Source: Mytilus galloprovincialis (lineage: Eukaryota; Mollusca; Bivalvia; Mytilida; Mytilidae). Taken from it: a DNA stretch of 64,000 nt. Made by a program: the position numbers and the translations under genes. The DNA lies in contig NC_134847.1 in the NCBI RefSeq assembly GCF_965363235.1, positions 50,592,805 through 50,656,804 on the forward strand, read 5' to 3'. The notes below the pieces were generated by a model, which saw only the letters and a program-made list of their open reading frames with translations, did not search any database and was not told where the DNA came from. Shown piece by piece: positions 25,045 to 36,000 of the stretch. Position 1 is the stretch's first letter. The number at the start of each line of letters is the position of its first letter.

Positions 25045-25069
25045 ATAAAAATTAAATGGTAACTCCCTA
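24753..25069. mobile_element. MITE with GGGAGCTACCATTT inverted ends and long G and C homopolymers
   Basis: Left TAGGGAGCTACCATTTGATT and right, in reverse complement, TAGGGAGTTACCATTTAATT. Inside each end is a homopolymer: G from about 24779, and C from 25014 to 25044 (31 bases). The centre has degenerate repeats of an AAAAAAAAGGCAGGAC-type unit. The homopolymer lengths may not be reliable in the assembly. Confidence 0.75.
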
Positions 25070-26639
25070 AATAGTAAAATAACATACCGAACACTGAGGA
25101 AATTCAAAACGGAAAGTCCCTTATCATAAATGTTTTGTATTTTGGAGTTCTTATTCTTTTAATCTTTAATGTCATGACAGTAAACAGTAGCACTTTTTTT
25201 GTGAACTACACTTACATTTGTATGTGTAATATATGATGTAAATGATTTCATAATAAAACAATGAATAATATATTTTTATCAAATAACTTCATTAAAATAA
25301 TATTAATCTTTTATGTCTATGTGCATTCAAGTTCGAACACAAGAAACAAAAATGAAACTTCTTAATAATTAGTTACTGTCTGATATCTGATTGTACAGTG
25401 TAGTCCATAAAGATAATGTTAAATTTATTAGTTATTCTGTAAGCCATGCACGAACAGAGGTACAGGGGGATCTATATAATAACTTTATAAAATGTCAATA
25501 AAGGACATGGGTACTAAGGTAAACATAACCATTGCGTTTTTTTTTTTTTGGCTTCCTAATATCATCAAGTACAATTGGTTGGTGTATAATCAGGGCTAAG
25601 TAATAGTCATCTTGCATATTGGTTCATTTGATACTGTGGTTGTAACATTTATATATTTGAGTGCAACATAGATATGAATTCAAATAATACACAACACAAG
25701 CTTTCAGATTTGTTTTGAATAATGAAAAAGACAGGATCATTTAGATAAAAAAAATACAAAAGAAAATGATTGTGATAAGGCAGTGGCTATTTGACCGGCA
25801 CCGGCTAAATAGCAAATTTGCTATTTGACCGGCACCGGCAAAATAGCAAATTTGCTATTTAGCCGGCACTGAATAAAACTTCATTGATGTAATAAGTAGA
25901 AAATAAAAAAGCTTAATAATAATTTAAAATCATTTTATCACAATATCAAGCATTAAAAATACAGTACAATAAAAAATAATAATATTGAAGATGTGTAAAA
26001 TCTATGGTTTAAATATCCTGCCATGCTATAAAAATAGTGTTATGTAAAACTACACCATACATCTTAAAAAAGACATTATTAAAAGTTGTTTGCTACGAAT
26101 TTCAAAAGGACACATGATTTAACATTTGCAATTGTTACAAAACCAATTCTTTGCCTTTGGAAGTTGTTTTAATCTAGCACAAGATAAATGTTGCCACTCC
26201 AAACAGGAACTTCACATTACACTGGCTTCCTTTGAATATGCATCATGTGTGCATATGTTGCATATGTAGGTAGGGTTCTTTTTCTTCTCTTTATAAACGC
26301 TCTTAATAGCTTCTCATGCATCTTTTCGACAATAATTAAATCAATGTTTACAATAGCCCATTTGCCAATTACCGATTTGATTCTATTATGACACACTTCT
26401 TAAGACTTTTGTTTGTTTGTTTCTCTGTCCTATATTTTCTCCTATTTATCTGTTTATTTATTGTAACCCTGTCGTGTAATGTTGTCATATTAATGTTATA
26501 ATTAACCACGTAATTAACACTGCCATTAAAGCGGGAGGTTTGGCATGCCACAAAACCAGGTTCAACCCACCATTTTTTCATAAAATGCCCTGATTTCTTT
26601 GGAACTTTTCTTATGAAATGGCACACAATTGCTTTTTCG

Positions 26640-27590
26640 GGTACTCTTTTTTTGAAGACAGATGACAGTTTGGGTCAAACCTTTTGGCCTTCCACGTTTC
26701 TTCATATTTGGTGGAAGTAATATATGCGTAACACACGATCCACAAAGTTCAACTGGAATCCAATAGGTGTTCTTCTTGTTGAGCAGTATCTCGTTCTTCT
26801 TCTTGCGAAACTAGTTTTCGTGATTTTTCGAATATTTGAACATCATCAGTATCCTTTTCTTTATTGTCTGTTACATTTATATCATCATCATGTAACAGAA
26901 TTTGTGTCTCCCTGTGTTTTGTGCTTTGAGAAATTTTTCTCACTCTTTTTGGTGTACATATGATAGAGCACATTGATGACTGGCAGTGGCGGATCCAGAA
27001 ATTTTCATAAGTGGGGCCCACTGACTGACCTAAGAGGGGGCCCGCCCCAGTCACGCTTCAATGATTCCCTATATAAGCAACACATTTTTTCCCAAAAAGG
27101 GGGGGGGAGGCCTGCCCCCCCCCCCTAAATCTGCCTCTGACTGGTATCATCAAATAATCTATGTGATGTCCTGACTGTGTTAATCTTCCAACGATCTGAC
27201 ACTGCTTCAACAAACAAATTTTCGTGATTAACTTCTCTTAGTTTGAGTATATGCCTACACGGGAGAAGCACACTTTGATGAAAGATACAAGAGTAACTTT
27301 TTGAATTGACCCTCATTTGGCCTTGGCTTGTTGTAGCTGTCCATATAATCTCTCTTTCTGCTCCAGTTTTACTTCAGACCTGAGTGAAAACTGTTTCAGG
27401 ATATATGCCCAAGCATATGGTGTCACCAACTCTTGATATCTATATTCAGGTGAATCATTCCGGAGAATGCTGAAACAGTCCTCTTTTGAAATATACCACT
27501 TGTCTTGAGGTCTCGTTCTGTTCGCAAAGAATTTAAGGCGATCAGAAAGTGTTCAGCAAAATCTGGTAATGTGGAGTAGTGATGTAGTAC
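26640..27590 (-). pseudogene. SWIM-domain transposase remnant of the MULE
   Basis: Read on the minus strand from 27590: a stretch with FFANRTRPQDKWYISKEDC and YAWAYILKQFSLRSEVKLEQ, then in another frame the CxF...LPCRH SWIM motif and RWKINTVRTSHRLF, then the inserted MITE, then a charged segment (KRVRKISQSTKHRETQ, TDDVQIFEKSRKLVSQEEE). C-x-F-x(n)-C-x-H followed by RW is the arrangement seen in MULE-type and ZSWIM proteins. The reading frame changes between the first and second segments, and the catalytic core is absent. Confidence 0.7.
26984..27139 (+). mobile_element. MITE, CAGTGGCGGATCCAG family, copy D, nested in the MULE
   Basis: The best preserved copy: starts CAGTGGCGGATCCAGAAATT, contains GGGGCCCACTGACTGACC and CCCTATATAAGCAAC, and ends AAATCTGCCTCTG. 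It is flanked on both sides by ACTGG (26979-26983 and 27140-27144), an exact 5-bp target duplication. It interrupts the transposase remnant of the surrounding element. Confidence 0.85.
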
Positions 27591-28059
27591 AGATTTTTTA
27601 TAAATATTTTTTAGTAAAAAATATATTTAGTAATGTTACATACAAATGTGTTTTCATGCTTTTAATTAATATTATAAAGTTATAAATTATTTATTTATGA
27701 ACATCTTCAATAATTTTTTTTATTGTACTATATTTTTAATGCTTGATATTATGATAAAATGATTTTAAATTATTATTAATCTTTTTTATTCTCTATTAAT
27801 CACATCAATGAACAGTTTTATTCAGTGCCGGCTAAATAGCAAATTTGCTATTTTGCCGGTGCCGGTCAAATAGCAAATTTGCTATTTAGCCGGTGCCGGT
27901 CAAATAGCCACTGCCTTGTGATAATAACTTTATGAATGCATTCCGGGGTGAAGTCATTACATCAAGGATCTTCAGAAATGCATACATAAATGCATCTCTA
28001 AATCTGTATATACATTTCCTTAATTATTTTGAATTTTAATTAATTATTATCTTATATTT

Positions 28060-28466
28060 CACTATTAAGGGTGCTATAAACAGTTTCGTATAAAAAACTA
28101 GGGTTATTCCCCAACTAAAAATAGACATGGAGGAAAGTCCCCTTTTATCAACATAATTGGTGAAAAAGTATCATGTTTTTTGTATTTGGTTGTAAAGATA
28201 TGTTAATTAACTTCAATTAAAACAGGTTGAATGATTAAAATAATTTTAAAAATTAGATTAAATATTCATGTTTTGAGGGGAGACAACACTGTAAACAGTC
28301 TGTTTTTTTGGCAGTGAAAATTCAAAACTTATTTGCAGCCACTGTAGCTCTTTTCGGAGCAGGCGAACGTAGCCTGAAGCATGAATTTTTTGAAAGACCA
28401 GGTAAAAATCTATGAAATTCATACAACTTTGATTATGAAAAATGTGCAGGTATCATGTCTTCAGGG
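28060..28466 (+). repeat. Dispersed bivalve-type repeat, left part (continues after 28595)
   Basis: Contains GGAGCAGGCGAACGTAGCC and AAAGACCAGGTAAAAATC, and continues after the inserted foldback MITE with GGTGTGCACATGACCTGATT to about 28830. The uninterrupted form is recognisable as a common mussel repeat, so it serves as the empty-site reference for the MITE insertion. Confidence 0.55.
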
Positions 28467-28585
28467 TAGTCCAAATAATTATGACGTCTTGAAAGGCTAT
28501 TATAATTTTTTTCTATGACGCCTTACTTCGACGCGTCAAAAAAAAATTATAATAGCCTTTCAAGACGTCATAATTATTTGGACTA
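28467..28585. mobile_element. Foldback MITE (complete copy 3) with 10-bp target duplication
   Basis: The arms TAGTCCAAATAATTATGACG, then CTTGAAAGGCTATTATAATT, are mirrored almost perfectly, giving a hairpin over nearly the entire 119 bp with CTTCGACG near the tip. Flanked by GTCTTCAGGG on both sides (28457-28466 and 28586-28595). Duplications of 9-10 bp suggest mobilisation by a Mutator-like transposase. Confidence 0.88.
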
Positions 28586-28916
28586 GTCTTCAGGGGTGTG
28601 CACATGACCTGATTTCAGGTTTTTTAAGCTTAAATTAGGCAATGTTTTTCCCAGTTTCTCTGGATAAAACTTTTTTATACTATTAAAAGTACACTTTTTT
28701 TTATTCCATTATAAACTAGAGAACATTCTGATTCCAGTGATATCTAGTTTTATACAGGTATCTTTATTAATCAGTCCACCACTAAGGGTCACTTATACAT
28801 GGTCCCTCAAAATATGACGTCATAGAAAAAAACTGTTGATTGCACCCTAAACAGAAGCTAGACGAAAGAAAAGCAGATGATATAATAGTCGTTTTGTCTA
28901 AACAATTAAACAAAAT

Positions 28917-29242
28917 TAAGAATGGAAATTTTGAATGTGTCAAAAAATAAAACAACCCGACCATAGAACTGACAACAGCCGTAGGCCACAAATGGGTCCT
29001 CAAATTAAAGAAAAAATCTCTCATCCACAGTTAGGCCTCAGCAGGTCCCGTAATAAATATGTGCACTAGTTCAGTAAAAATGGGCGTCATACTCAACTCT
29101 AAATATATAAATGAACTGAAATTTAAAAAAAAACCATACAAAACTAGCAAAGGGTAGAGGATCATGACTTAGGACATGCACAAAAAATGCGGCAGTGATA
29201 AACATGTTTTGTGAGATTTCAACCCTCCACTTATACTTTTTT
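28917..29242 (+). repeat. Dispersed repeat R2 (CAACAACCCGACC family), diverged copy
   Basis: AACAACCCGACCATAGAAC, CACTAGTTCAGT, GCGGCAGTGATAAACATG and GAGATTTCAACCCTCC mark it as a diverged version of the fuller copy at 55035-55470. Confidence 0.55.
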
Positions 29243-29249
29243 AACAAGT

Positions 29250-30025
29250 ATTGTAAATCCTATTATGTGTCTTAACTTTAATCCTAAAGTAAAAAGAGAA
29301 ATTTGTCCGTGAAACATAGTCTTTGATATTCAGATTACAAAAAAATGTATACCTATACTAGTTTCACATTTTAATTAACAAGGTGTGCAAAAATCATGCA
29401 AGGGTTAATGAGTATTTCCCATCGCTTGTAGCTTTGTTAGATTTTATTGGGTAATAATGGGTAACACGAAAGGCCGTTCAAAAATATCAGTCATTACTCA
29501 ATTACGAATACTATTCCGTTTAGATATGTTTGTGTTAAACATACTGATTTTATTTTTAAGTCAACTTATAATTTATACTAACAGAGGGACGAAAGACACC
29601 AAATAAATCTAATACAAACTGACTTAGTGTTCCCATTTAAGAAAGTATTGATCCAGCAACCCTAAGAAATTTAAATGACGAATCTCAGATACATGTGAAA
29701 TAAATATTAATTATATGCTAGCCTTAAACATTGCCTGCAAATAGCTAATATTTTAATTATTTGTTATTCTTATATTCATTTCTCCATAAATTGGAAAAAA
29801 AAGGTTCCTGTTTCATATGTATACCAATGTTGGCGGTTTACTTAAAGTGTTAAACGACAGGCATGGATTGCATTTTTTTTCAATTTCATAACTTTGTTTT
29901 CTGATTATGTAGTCAAAGAACTTCATTTTAATATCTTTACAATATTATATACGACGCCAGGATGTTCAGATTTTAATAAAAAAAAATATATAACATTTGA
30001 TATCATTGACTGATTACTAATTTTC
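29250..30025. other. Intergenic / FReD gene 1 3' flank
   Basis: AT-rich, with no gene or repeat that I recognise. The 3' UTR of the minus-strand PAN-FReD gene must lie here; no convincing polyadenylation signal was chosen. Confidence 0.45.
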
Positions 30026-33000
30026 TTATATATGTATTTGAGTTTTCCGCCTGATTTTGATGTCTGCATATTTTAGTGATATGTCTGATTCAAATGTATC
30101 CCATCGTACACCCCTGCTATCCTCAGTTCCTGGATTGAAGTATATTCCGTTAAGGTTAGCATCTGAGCAATTGATATACCACCATGCTCCACGTCTCAAA
30201 TCTGGACAGATATTTCCGAATGTTACATCCCATGTCGTAAATATGATGCCGTTTACGTGTGTCAGGGAGTCACCTAAAAAAGGAAAACATAAGCATTGCT
30301 GAATGTTAATTTGAAAGTAGTTGCGCATGTTTTTCTAATTTAAATATTATTGCTTCATTATAATGTATAAAGTGTACGTTGATTAGATTTTCAACTGTTC
30401 ATTTAAATCAGGAACATATATTTATTTACGATTATAGAGTTATATGGTTACCGTTTTTTTTATTGAGCAGTTCCAATAGTTTTTCAGTCAGATAATACCA
30501 AGATCCATAAATTTGGGGAAGTCTCGGGGAGTCCGAGATTTTTTTAATTTTATACTGAAAAGCGTATCAGATTAATTTCCCGTAAGGTATGCTGTTCCCA
30601 GTTTAACCTTGCTGTAATATTTTCTTTAAGACTTTGAAAGTTGTAACATATCAATCTCAATTTATTTTGATAGACAGAAAAAATAATAATTTTGATTATA
30701 TGTCCCTCTTTCATGACCTTTTATAAGTATCAACATTCAAGTTGCACTAGAACATATTGATCTTTATTGTGAAATATGTATGCTAAGATACCTGCGTCAC
30801 TGTTTGAATCAAAGCCATACACGTTGAGCCTGTAATTGTCATCACTATTGCCTATGGAAAAGCTGGAGTACAAGGCATATCTTTCCTGATCCGCAGCATT
30901 TCGTAGATCTACACGTAACTCGTATTGCGCCTGGTTTGTTAGGAAGTGGATATTTTCATTGCCTGTAATAAGGGACGGGTCAATATTTATTGTGGGGTTG
31001 GGACCGGTGCAATTCACATTTCTCCCTTAAAAAAAGTTTCTGTCCTTTATGAAAAATCTACTAAATAAGTATATGTCCTACCTAATCTATGAATAAATCA
31101 AACAGACTTTAACTTCATTTTTATCAGATTAACACAGATCAAATATAGTAGTCTTGGAATTTGTCTGGAAATTTTAACTGATCTACTCCTTGAAGACGGC
31201 AAGTAAGGGACCGTTCAATATTTATCAGATGGATGGGCCGGTGCATTCTTAATATTGTTTCATTAAAAAAGTTTATGCCCATCCTTATAAATTCTGAAAA
31301 AAAGAACTTGCCCATCTAAAAAATGTATAAAAAGTCCTTGCCCCTCTAAAACTATAAGACAATCAAAAATGATTTAGGTTCTTATTCTATTTTAAATTTT
31401 TAAAATTTTTATGTCTTGAAATCAAAGAATAGACTTTGGTGTTAATACAAAATTTAAAATCTGCTAGTTTATTCCATATATATGTATATATTCATGTGTG
31501 TATCAGAACCATACATTTTATTGTTTTTTTAAAACCAGTATGGATATACATGTACAGATTTGATTTTATATGTGCAGCCTCAAATTGATTTAAAATAAAG
31601 GAAATAATTTAAATTAAGGGACAATAACTCTTGGACTAGTAAACATATTATCATTTGCTGAATTACTAATTATTGTCCTAATAACAGCAAGAGCATGTTT
31701 ATAGTTCAAATACCAATGTCCCTTTATCTATTCTACTTTTCAAAAAAGAAGTTATAGTCTTTTTAAGCAAATATAGGCAGACATGTTTTTGACTTTGATG
31801 CAGCCTTGTTCGCCTATTAATTAATTCCCTAAATGTGACAGCTAAACACCAAACTATCAAACAACCTTACATTCTGTAAGATCAATATATAAATGAGAAA
31901 TTTAGTCTAAACTTTAAATTGTAGCTTTTTTTAACCTATTAACTAAATCCATAAGAATGAAAGCAAAGTACTAAACAGCCTGGCATTCAGTAAGATCAAT
32001 ATAAAAATGATATAGCAGTAGAGTTTTATGAAAATGCAAGTTGATTTGAAAAAGTTTTGAAAAAATTTAAAGATGGCTATCTTGAAATAACCTAAAACTG
32101 AAAATTTGAGCTTTTTCTTAAACCTTTTTATTAAATCCATAAGAATGACAGCAACACACCAAACTACCAAACAACTTGGCATTCTATAAGATCAATATAT
32201 AAATGAAATAGATGTTAAGTTTTATGAAAATCCATGTTGATTTGAAAAAGTTATAAAAATATGACTATCTGGATTTAGCCTACACTGAAAATTTGAGCTT
32301 TTTTTAACCTTTTTTTTTAAATCCATAAAAATGACAGCAATACACCAAAGTACCAAACAAACTGGCTTTCTGTAAGATCAATATATAATTGATATAGCTG
32401 TTGAGTTTTATGAAAAACCAAGTTGATTTGAAAAAGTTATAATAAAAAGAAGTGCTGACTACAGGGATGGTAATATATCCTTTATAGGAAAACTCTACAA
32501 GCAGTGGTATCGACTTATAGATACCAAGATTGACATTTCGTATTTTAATAAAGGCAACAGTAGTATACCGCTGTTCGAATTTCATAAATCGATTGAGAAA
32601 AAAACAAATCCGGGTTACAAACTAAAACTGAGGGAAATGCATCAAATATAATAGAACTACGACACATCAGAAACACAACATTAAAATGTAACACACACAT
32701 AAACGAACTATAATATAACAATGGCCATGTAAGACGCGCGTTACGTCTACAAAATTTTCATCATTGACGCTTGAACCAAAAAAGAGTGAAAATGTCTAAA
32801 TGAAATACGAAGGTAAAGAGCATTGAAATTCTAAAATTCGTAATGTTTGCCAAATACAGCTAAGGAAATTCATTCCTGGGGTAGAAAATCCTTTGTGCTC
32901 TAAAAACTGTTTATATTGAAATAAAAGAACAAGTTCTCAAGAAAAGGAGTAGAGTTGGTTCCCATGTGAATGCGTATTGTTTTTGAAAAATAAGTCCTCC

Positions 33001-36000
33001 AAACGTAACAAAATGCGTTTAATCAACAATAATTAATGAATCAAGCATCCGAGTGTTTTACAAAGTACTATTTATCTCTCCCTATAACAAAATACCTGTT
33101 CATTTTTTGCATGAAACGTAGTAGTATCAGTACTTTAAGTAAAGGAACATACACCAATTGTAAGAGGAAAACAACGAAACACCAGAAACATTGAACAACA
33201 ACAAAAGCAAATTAAAAAATACATAGAAATGGATAGTTTGATAACGACTGCCACATTCCTGACTTGGTACAACACATTTTAAGAAAGATTGTGGGTTGAA
33301 CTATATATTTACAGTAGTATCATTTTAATTGTGACAGTGTCTTGTACATGATCATACGTTGATACAGTTTTTCCTTTCATTCTTTGTCATTCTGTGTTAT
33401 GTAACCGTATTTCATCAAAACAAACCTAGATAAAAATTTCCCAGTAAATTTCCAAAGCCTTCGCTGTATTCTGGCCATGTTCTGTAAAAGTCTTCAGAAT
33501 TGTCGATTCTTCTTTGTAAGACCTATAAAATAACAAAACATAATTCTTATCTACACGTTGACTTTTTCTACTGAAGTTGACCGATTTTAATACTGAGAAA
33601 ATGCTTTAAAAATCTTCTTTCATTCCATTTCAATACTGGCTTAAAGCAGTACATATTAGGAACAAGTGTTATAAGGGGAGCAACATTTAAGTGTCAATGT
33701 GAGCTGAGATAAGAAAATTGAATATTTTGATATTATCATTGTTATCCGTCAAAGGATTACAATATGTGGTTCTTCCCATTTACTAGAGTATTCAAAACGT
33801 TTAATATGACGTAAAATAATGGTCATTATTTTGTTTTGATTTAAAAGAAATAACTCACACGAGAGAATGTTAATTTCCAAAATGATTTGTCATCTTCAAT
33901 TACTAACTTTTAGAAACGGTCGGTGACACACTGCCATGTCATTATTTCTTCTTAATGTGTGATTCTTTTCTCAACTTAGAAATTATTTAAGAGAAAGAGT
34001 TAATGATTAGGTCACCTACCGTCCATTTTTCACCTGTCGTCTTCATGTCACAGTACACTAACACTCCTCCAGGAATTCCGTCGGGAAATATTCTGTATAT
34101 ACCACTGTCTTTCTGAGGCACATCATCGCAGTCTATGTACCCTTTTACTGTAAAAAAATAAGTCATATTTTCTTCCGGAAACCATTTATTTAATTTCCTT
34201 ACTGTTTATCACTTTTCTCCTCTGATTGTACAATTTAATTGTTCCTATATTTTCGGTTTTATTCTTTTTAAATTTCAACATAGGAAATACTATTTTACCC
34301 TTTGTGAGTTGAATTTGATTCTTGGAGTAAAATATTTGAATATGTATTGCGCTTGGTATCGTAAGTTTACCGATGCCTTCAAAGCATTAATAGGAAACCG
34401 ATTGAAAATGAATTGTGTTACTTAGAAGCTTACAATATATTAAAGAAAAGTTTAGATAACATACAACAATAATAGTAATATCTCTTTACCTGGATATACA
34501 TCTTGAAGCAATAATATGTGACTAAGAAATTTGGACTATTACATTTTTCAAAATTCTTTAACATTAATGAGGTACAGACACAGTTAGATTTCATAAAATG
34601 CTGAGCTGGTCTTATTAATATACAAGTATACGTAGATTTATTGGGTACATACATATCTGTTTCAAAATTATATTACAGTTTTTTCTCTGCTACATAATAT
34701 GTTTATCAGAGTATTTTAAATATAATTAGACATAGCTAAATTAATTTACAAATTTTACTTGTAATAATTTAAAGTGTATATAACCGTCGTATGTTAAATT
34801 TTCCTGTTATAATATTGTTCAATATTATTTCAAGTTAGAAGTTTGTTTATTGGTTTTGAACTAGCTAACTATGATGTCTTCGTTACACACAACTGGGTGT
34901 AATACAATGTAGATGTTGTAGATGAATGTCCCTCTGGTATCTTTCGCCCTTCTTTTGTCTGAATCTTAATGCTGATGAACTTAGCTTACCATTGCTGACT
35001 TCGTAGTATTGCATCCCGGCTGATGTTATTGAACTGTCTAGGTTGTGCATTTTTTCATTATGTCCTTTACAAATCTTATTTCCAAAGGTGAAACTGATAC
35101 AAAGTGGAACTTCCGAACAAAAACGGGCACAATCCGCTGTGCTATCCATTTCAGAGGTAAAGGATTCGCTCTTGGTAAATGTGTAACCATGTAAATCTGG
35201 CCTTTTGACCCACTTAACTTGAACAATATTTCCTGAAACACTGCCCACTGCAATAATAAAAAAACAAAATTTTACTGTTGAGCATTTATGACTCAGTTAA
35301 AAGTTGAACTCACTCAACTGTTCAATAAATGAATATGGTTATGTAAGGTATGTTTGAACAGTGGTATACTACTTTTGTCTTTATTTGAAAAGGCTAGAAT
35401 TATATTTTTTTGAAATGCACATTTAAACAAAATCTTAAGTTGTAGCCCTCCTTAAATTAACCCAGAAAAATGTGGTATACAATAAAAAGAATAAAGTGTT
35501 TACGGTTTTGCCATCTTTCAATTATATTTGATCATTAAATATCAATCCCGCTATTGGGAAGACCTTTTCCACAATTTAAAGTTTAATACATGTTTAACCC
35601 CGCCAAATTCTATATGAGCATGTTCTAAATTATGAGCCTGTAATATCTGTCTACTTTTGTAGTTATGCTGATGTTTCATAGAACATAATAATTCATTAGA
35701 ATCCAGGATCATCATATCACACATTACAATTTCAATATCTAGATTACATATTCATTTATTTATATATGTTATTACTTGGTTGTTCCTTTGGTATAGTGTA
35801 AGGATACATAAATCAAATTATTCAATTTTATAAACATGATAAAGAAATGTACAGTTTTGAATTTATTTTGTTTGATATCAATTCTTTCTTGATTTTACAT
35901 TTTTACAATGGTATCGAAATAACGTTATTACATGTTCAGAAATGCACTTTAAGCAATATTTTACTCTCTGCTCTTTCATTTCGCGAGCAGTTCGTCGTTT

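Larger units (their letters stand above)
25779..27915 (-). mobile_element. Mutator-like DNA transposon (MULE) with 215-bp inverted ends and a 9-bp target duplication
   Basis: The termini GGCAGTGGCTATTTGACC are inverted, and matching extends over 25779-25994 and 27701-27915, nearly identical for the outer 100 bp. The direct repeat TTGTGATAA flanks it exactly (25770-25778 and 27916-27924), and a 9-bp duplication is the MULE hallmark. Each end contains two copies of a unit of about 41 bp built on the palindrome AAATAGCAAATTTGCTATTT. Minus-strand frames between 27590 and 26640 are transposase remnants: a SWIM zinc-finger pattern (SCIFHQSVLLPCRHIL, then SDRWKINT) followed by a charged tail. The MITE at 26984-27139 is inserted in this remnant. 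The catalytic DDE region was not found and at least one in-frame stop is present, so the copy is not autonomous. Confidence 0.85.

Noticed and set aside
30057-30302. Plus-strand 81-codon frame
   Set aside because: It is the antisense shadow of the last fibrinogen-domain exon of FReD gene 1.
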